Below, piece by piece: positions 59,782 to 64,000 of a DNA stretch of 64,000 nt (position 1 is the first letter of the stretch; each line of letters opens with the position of its first letter). Under the pieces are notes generated by a model. The model did no database searches, was not told the DNA's origin, and was given only the letters and a program-made list of their open reading frames with translations. Source of the stretch: Diospyros lotus (lineage: Eukaryota; Streptophyta; Magnoliopsida; Ericales; Ebenaceae); assembly GCF_014633365.1 (NCBI RefSeq), contig NC_068341.1, positions 19,388,339 to 19,452,338 on the forward strand, written 5' to 3'. A program made the translations under genes and the position numbers.

Positions 59782-60540
59782 ATGCCTTGGGGGGAGCAAT
59801 TAAAAGAGCAAAGAAGGTTAACTGGCATCTGTTTTAGATGTGGGGATAAGTACCATTTCGGGCATCAATGTAAAAAGAAAATTCTATTGCTGGAAGGGGA
59901 AGAGAAGGATGAAATTGAGGGGTCAAGAGAGGAAGTAGAAGAGGGTGGTGAATCAAAAGAAGAAAACAACGGAGAAATTTCATTGCATGCGCTCAAGGGA
60001 GTGACCAACAAGATAATTAAGGTACTAGGGAGTATGAAGAATCATGACCTGTTGATCCTAATTGATAGTGGAAGCATGCATAGCTTCCTTGATGAAAGGA
60101 CAGCTAAGAGGCTAAAATGTTCGCTCCAAGGAACTCAACCCCTAAGTGTGACTGCGGAGCAATTCAGCATGCCACGGGTTTACTTGGGAGATGCAAGGAG
60201 AGAAATTTGAGGCAGATTTGAGGCTACTACAATTAGGGGGATGTGATGTGGTGTTAGGGGTTGATTGGATGAAGGGAGCCCCATCAATTTTGACTTCAAT
60301 AGGATGGAGGTTTCACTTGACAAGGGAGGAAGGAAAATGACATTGACTGGGGAAAGGGAATCGTGGTCCTGCAAGATGATCTCAAGAAAGAAACTGCACA
60401 AAATGCTCAAAAACAAATGGTGTCAATTGTCCCAATTGTTTTCACTGGTGGCTGTGGGGGAAGGTTCACTTCTGGCAATGGAGAGAGAGCCCGAGAAAGA
60501 GCTGTGAGGGGAGGTGCACTTGACAGTCACATCTCAGCCC
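59782..60540 (+). pseudogene. RLG-2 knuckle and protease
   Basis: Knuckle GICFRCGDKYHFGHQCKKK, then the aspartic protease site LLILIDSGSMHSFLDE, here with the catalytic Asp-Ser-Gly intact. A frame shift near 60205 precedes a block with CDVVLGVDWMKG, the conserved end of Gypsy protease. Confidence 0.85.
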
Positions 60541-60582
60541 TGAAAGCTTGACCAAGTACATTCTCAACACCTAATTGATGAA

Positions 60583-61460
60583 TTGTTGGATAGTTACAAA
60601 GACTTATTTGTTAAACCCACAACCTTACCTCCTACCCGAACCTTGGATCACTCCATCAACTTGAAGCCTAATGCGGAACCCATCAACATTAGGTCCTATA
60701 TGTACTCCCCAACCCAGAAAACTGAAATTGAAAAGATGGTGAAGGATATGCTAAATCAATCTTTCATAAGACATAGCCAAAGCCCTTTTGCCTCACCAGT
60801 CCTCCTAGTTAAAAAGAAGGATGGATCATGGCACTTTTGTGTTGATTACCGCAAATTGAATTCCTTAACCATTAAAGATAAATTCCCAATACCCCTAGTT
60901 GAGGACTTGATGGATGAATTACATAATGCCCATTTCTTTTCAAAACTTGACCTGAGGTCTGGCTACCATCAGATCAAAATGAAACCCGAAGATGTCCCTA
61001 AAACCGCTTTTAGGACACACCACGGCCATGTCGAATTCTTGATGATGCCATTCGGGCTCACCAATGCCCCAGCTACATTTAAGTCCCTAATGAACCAAAT
61101 TTTTTAGCCTTACCTAAGGAAATTTATCCTAGTGTTCTTTGACGACATCCTTGCATATAACCCCACCTTGGACCAACATATATCTCACCTTAAAACCATC
61201 ATTGAGGTCCTTAGAGCTAACCAACTTTTCATCAAAAGTCAAAATGTACATTTGGACAGAATCAAGTGGAGTACTTGGGGCATTTAATTTCTGAGGTAGG
61301 GGTTAGCACCGACCCTAAATAAGTGGAAGCCATGTTGGTTTGGCCCAAACCCACTACCATGAGGGCCTTGAGAGGATTCCTTGGGCTAACGGGGTATTAT
61401 CATCGATTTGTTAAAGGATATGAGACTATAAGTAAACCTCTAACAAAACTCTTAAAGAAT
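60583..61460 (+). pseudogene. RLG-2 reverse transcriptase
   Basis: Shows [59 protein letters not shown] and the catalytic FFDDILAYN. TAG at 61105-61107 interrupts just before the catalytic block, and another change near 61290 shifts the frame before the GFLGLTGYYHRFVKGY-like thumb (61375-61425). Confidence 0.88.
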
Positions 61461-61474
61461 GGAAGCTTTAATTA

Positions 61475-61826
61475 GGGGCAGGAGGCCGACACAGCCTTTG
61501 AAAAGTTAAAAAGGGCAGTGAGTAAGGTTCTAGTTTTGGGACTACCCGACTTTAGCCAACCATTTGTGGTAGAAACAGATGCTTGTGGGAGTGGCATTGG
61601 GATAGTATTGTCCCACAAAGGGAGAGCCTTAGACTTCTTAAGCCAAGCTCTAAGTGGTAGACATATGGGCTTAAGTATATATGAGAAAGAATTCTTGGTG
61701 GTTTTGATGGCAGTGGATAAATGGCGCAATTACTTGGAAGGGGGGAAATTTATAATTAAGACGGATCATGAAAGTTTGAAATTTTTGTTGCAACAAAAAT
61801 TGCAAACTCAACTACAAAAGAAATGA
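61475..61826 (+). pseudogene. RLG-2 RNase H
   Basis: LPDFSQPFVVETDACGSGIG, LDFLSQALSGRHMGLSIYEK and FIIKTDHESLKFLLQQK are the RNase H blocks with the first Asp and the DHESL motif present. A stop follows at 61824. Confidence 0.87.
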
Positions 61827-61859
61827 ATGGCTAAATTAATGGGATTGGATTACTCAATA

Positions 61860-62552
61860 CAATATCAGAAGGGCAAAAAGAATGTGGCAGCAAATGCCCT
61901 CTAAAGGTGTCATGAGGATGGGAATTTGGCAGCCGTCACCATGATAGTATCAGAGTGGTGTAAGGAAGTGGTGGATAGTTATGAAGGGGACAAACGAATG
62001 CAAGAACTCATACAAGGGCTGGCTGTGGGATCACAAGGAACGAGTGGTTATACTCTAAGGGAAGGAATATTGAAACTGCATGGCAAGATGGTTATTGGCA
62101 ATAAGGGGGACCTTAGGAAAAAAAAATATTACAGTCCCTGCGTGAATCTCCCTTAAGGGGGCATTTAGGAGTCCAAAACACTCATTTAAGGGTGAAACAA
62201 CTATTTCATCAGCCAAGATTGAAGACTAATGTGAAAGAATTCGTCTTATCTTGCGATACTTGCAAGAGGTGCAAGTATGAGAATGTTGCTTACCTAGAAT
62301 TGCTCCAGCCCCTACCAGTACTAGACCAAGAGTGGACTAGTGTTTCCATGGATTTCATTGAGGGGTTGCCTAAGTCCGAAAGGAAGGATAGGGGCTTCCA
62401 TGAAAGAATATTTGCAACAAAGGAAGATGGTACTGAGACAGCTCAAGCGGGGATTAACCTCGACCCAGAATAGAATGAAGCAATATGCGAACCTAAGGAA
62501 AAGCGACAGAGAACTGGGGGTTGGGGAGAAGGTTTACTTGAGGCTGAGGCAA
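61860..62552 (+). pseudogene. RLG-2 integrase with internal deletion
   Basis: The zinc domain shows CDTCKRCKYENVAYLELLQP and the core begins WTSVSMDFIEGLPKS. It then jumps directly, in a shifted frame, to the C-terminal region (STQNRMKQYANLRKSDRELG and VGEKVYLRLRQ). About 200 residues of catalytic core are missing by family comparison. The C-terminal module stops where RLG-3 begins. Confidence 0.83.
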
Positions 62553-63182
62553 TGATGCGGTCACCAATCAAGACCCAGCCCAAGGCCAACCCAATCAAAT
62601 CGGAACAGTAGCACCAGAACAGCAGCACTGAAACAGTAACAAACAGTATTTTAATACTTCATATGTTTTAGAATTCTACTTGATTTAGGATTATACTTCA
62701 TGTTTCTACTTGATTTAGGATTCTACTTCATATTTGATTAAGCTTTATTTCTATTATAATTCTAGTTGAATTTTACTTAGGATTTATTTCTATTAGGATT
62801 CTAGTTGAATGTTTGATTAAGATTTATTTCTATTAGAATTCTAGTTGAATTTTACTTAGCATTTATTTCTATTAGGATTCTAGTTGACTTTTACTTAGGT
62901 TTTATTTTTAGGATTCTAGTTAGATGATTTTATTCTAGTTGGATTTTAGTTACAAATATTAGAAGGATTTGAATTAGCCAAACACTATAAATATGTCTAA
63001 AATCTAGAGTTTGTAATTAAAGTTTTCTCAATACAAAGTTCAGCAACCTATTTGGGTTTTCTTAGCAAAACAGTCTTGTTTTTGCGTCTTTTTGAGAGTC
63101 AAGCTTCAACCATTGAAGTTTGTTCTTTCAAGGGTTTATTTTGGTGTTTTTTTTTTTCACATACGCACTACACACTGCGTCA
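62553..63182 (+). repeat. RLG-3 5' LTR
   Basis: 630 bp. TATA-type CACTATAAATATG at 62984 and a polyadenylation-like AATTAAAG follow. At 62740-62935 it holds about four imperfect 39-40 bp repeats of ATTTATTTCTATTAGGATTC; CTAGTTGA recurs at 62762, 62801, 62841 and 62880. Confidence 0.8.
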
Positions 63183-63184
63183 AG

Positions 63185-63197
63185 TGGTATCAAAGCA
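63185..63197 (+). other. RLG-3 primer-binding site
   Basis: TGGTATCAAAGCA, two bases after the LTR; initiator tRNA-Met type with one change. Confidence 0.82.
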
Positions 63198-63214
63198 TTT
63201 AACCAACCAATTAG

Positions 63215-63904
63215 ATGGCCAATCTTGAAAGTAACGGTAGCAATCAGCTTCGTGACAGTGATCGGGGGCTACCCACAATTTGGAGAGCAATCGAAGAACA
63301 ACGGGAAATTACTCGTACAATGCAACAGCAATTGGAGCGAATCCACAACCAATTAAGCATTTTACAACGAGTTAATGATAACCAAAATCGAACTAATGGC
63401 GTGAATCAAGCCGGCTATGTCAAACCAGGCAGACCATCCATTAATCCTGTCCTCGTTAATCCTAAAAGACCAATGATGAATGATAGTGACGATGAGGATG
63501 ATCTTGTTCGTATGATAGCCAACCCTAGTGGTAGAGAGGTTAGGAGGAATACGCAACAACACAACCACTGGGGAAACGATGAGTATAAACTAAAGAATGG
63601 CTTTTTGGTGAGTTTGGAGCTTGATCTCGAACATTATGTTGTCCCAGCAACCTCAACGTTTGCAAACTCAGGTCTGATTTATCCTGCTAACATGACAATA
63701 ACTCCAAGGTTGTTGACTCATACTGGGATATTTTCTAATCCCGACGACTCAAGCATTGCTTCGCAATCCAATGATGGTGGTGTTTCTTCTGATCGGCTTG
63801 CGATTGTAAAGGAGATGGAGTCCATGGTGGCAGATTCTTCTACAATTTATTCAGGCTCTGGCATGGTTGAATCGAAGGCAATAGGAACATATTCAGCTTT
63901 GTGA
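63215..63904 (+). pseudogene. RLG-3 gag-like frame
   Basis: An open frame of 229 codons from MANLESNGSNQLRDSD. It has a coiled-coil-like EEQREITRTMQQQLERIHNQ segment and an acidic NDSDDEDDLVRM stretch, then a short EYKLKNG, where Gypsy gags normally continue into the capsid core. Instead an unrelated serine-rich tail follows, so the core appears deleted or replaced. The last 96 bases of the window hold no further domain. Confidence 0.6.
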
Positions 63905-64000
63905 TTGCAAAAGCAAGATGGTCACAGAGGTCTCTTTGTGGATAGGGGTGTTGGATCTTCCAGGCTGGTTAACTCAGGTAGTGCAACCGCTTTCGGTAGA

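Larger units (their letters stand above)
58211..62552 (+). mobile_element. RLG-2: Gypsy element inserted in an FBPase exon
   Basis: The left end TGTCACGCATT directly abuts FBPase exon sequence. Order LTR, primer site, gag, protease, RT, RNase H, integrase is that of Ty3/Gypsy. The right part is cut by RLG-3 at 62553 before the integrase ends, so no 3' LTR is visible. Many stops and frame breaks and a large integrase deletion make it inactive. Confidence 0.9.
62553..64000 (+). mobile_element. RLG-3: LTR element inserted in RLG-2, runs off the window
   Basis: The LTR starts TGATGCGGTCACC at 62553 within the RLG-2 integrase C-terminal frame and ends GCGTCA at 63182. A primer site and a gag frame follow. 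The likely target duplication is GGCAA (62548-62552), but its partner is outside the window. Confidence 0.8.

Noticed and set aside
62740..62935. CRISPR-like or satellite array of 39-40 bp units
   Set aside because: The repeats are imperfect, lack unique spacers and lie within the RLG-3 LTR of a plant element.

Overview
The window is plant nuclear DNA, most likely from a eudicot, possibly a woody one. The evidence is an AT-rich, microsatellite-rich background, two plant-specific trihelix transcription factors, intron-containing cytosolic fructose-1,6-bisphosphatase exons and several plant LTR-retrotransposon families. The species cannot be named from the sequence. Only two genes look intact, both on the minus strand: a two-exon GT-2-type trihelix factor (11467-13644) and a single-exon GT-gamma-type trihelix factor (46547-47893).

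1-11 kb is AT-rich and non-genic. It holds an LTR-like block (about 3045-3735), a non-autonomous CACTA element with 80-bp internal repeats (3907-4759), a hAT-type MITE (5226-5540) and a GC-richer unassigned block (about 9740-10880). The GT-2 gene follows. 14-22 kb is again non-genic, with simple repeats and G-runs. 22-29 kb is a graveyard of retroelements: a Copia RT piece, a Gypsy gag piece, a 5'-truncated RTE-type LINE and an LTR remnant.

29425-45064 is a three-level nest that can be resolved to the base by terminal TG/CA ends and 5-bp target-site duplications. An LTR element on + (RLG-1, TSD ACAAC) has a gag-like start followed by a reading frame I do not recognise. A Copia element on minus (RLC-1, 33288-44716, TSD ACTTG) sits in its 3' LTR. 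A second Copia (RLC-2, 35917-42202, TSD AAAAT) sits in the integrase of RLC-1. The GT-gamma gene lies just beyond the nest.

52219-58210 is a broken minus-strand cytosolic fructose-1,6-bisphosphatase gene. Nine exons can be traced with their splice sites. It carries a tandem exon duplication, a frameshift, a stop codon, an active-site Arg-to-Cys change, a solo LTR inside one exon and a long-inverted-repeat element in an intron. A Gypsy element (RLG-2, from 58211) cuts another exon. RLG-2 has lost most of its integrase and is interrupted by a further element (RLG-3, from 62553) that runs off the window, so the 5' part of the FBPase gene would lie outside. No tRNA, rRNA, CRISPR array or bacterial-type operon was seen.
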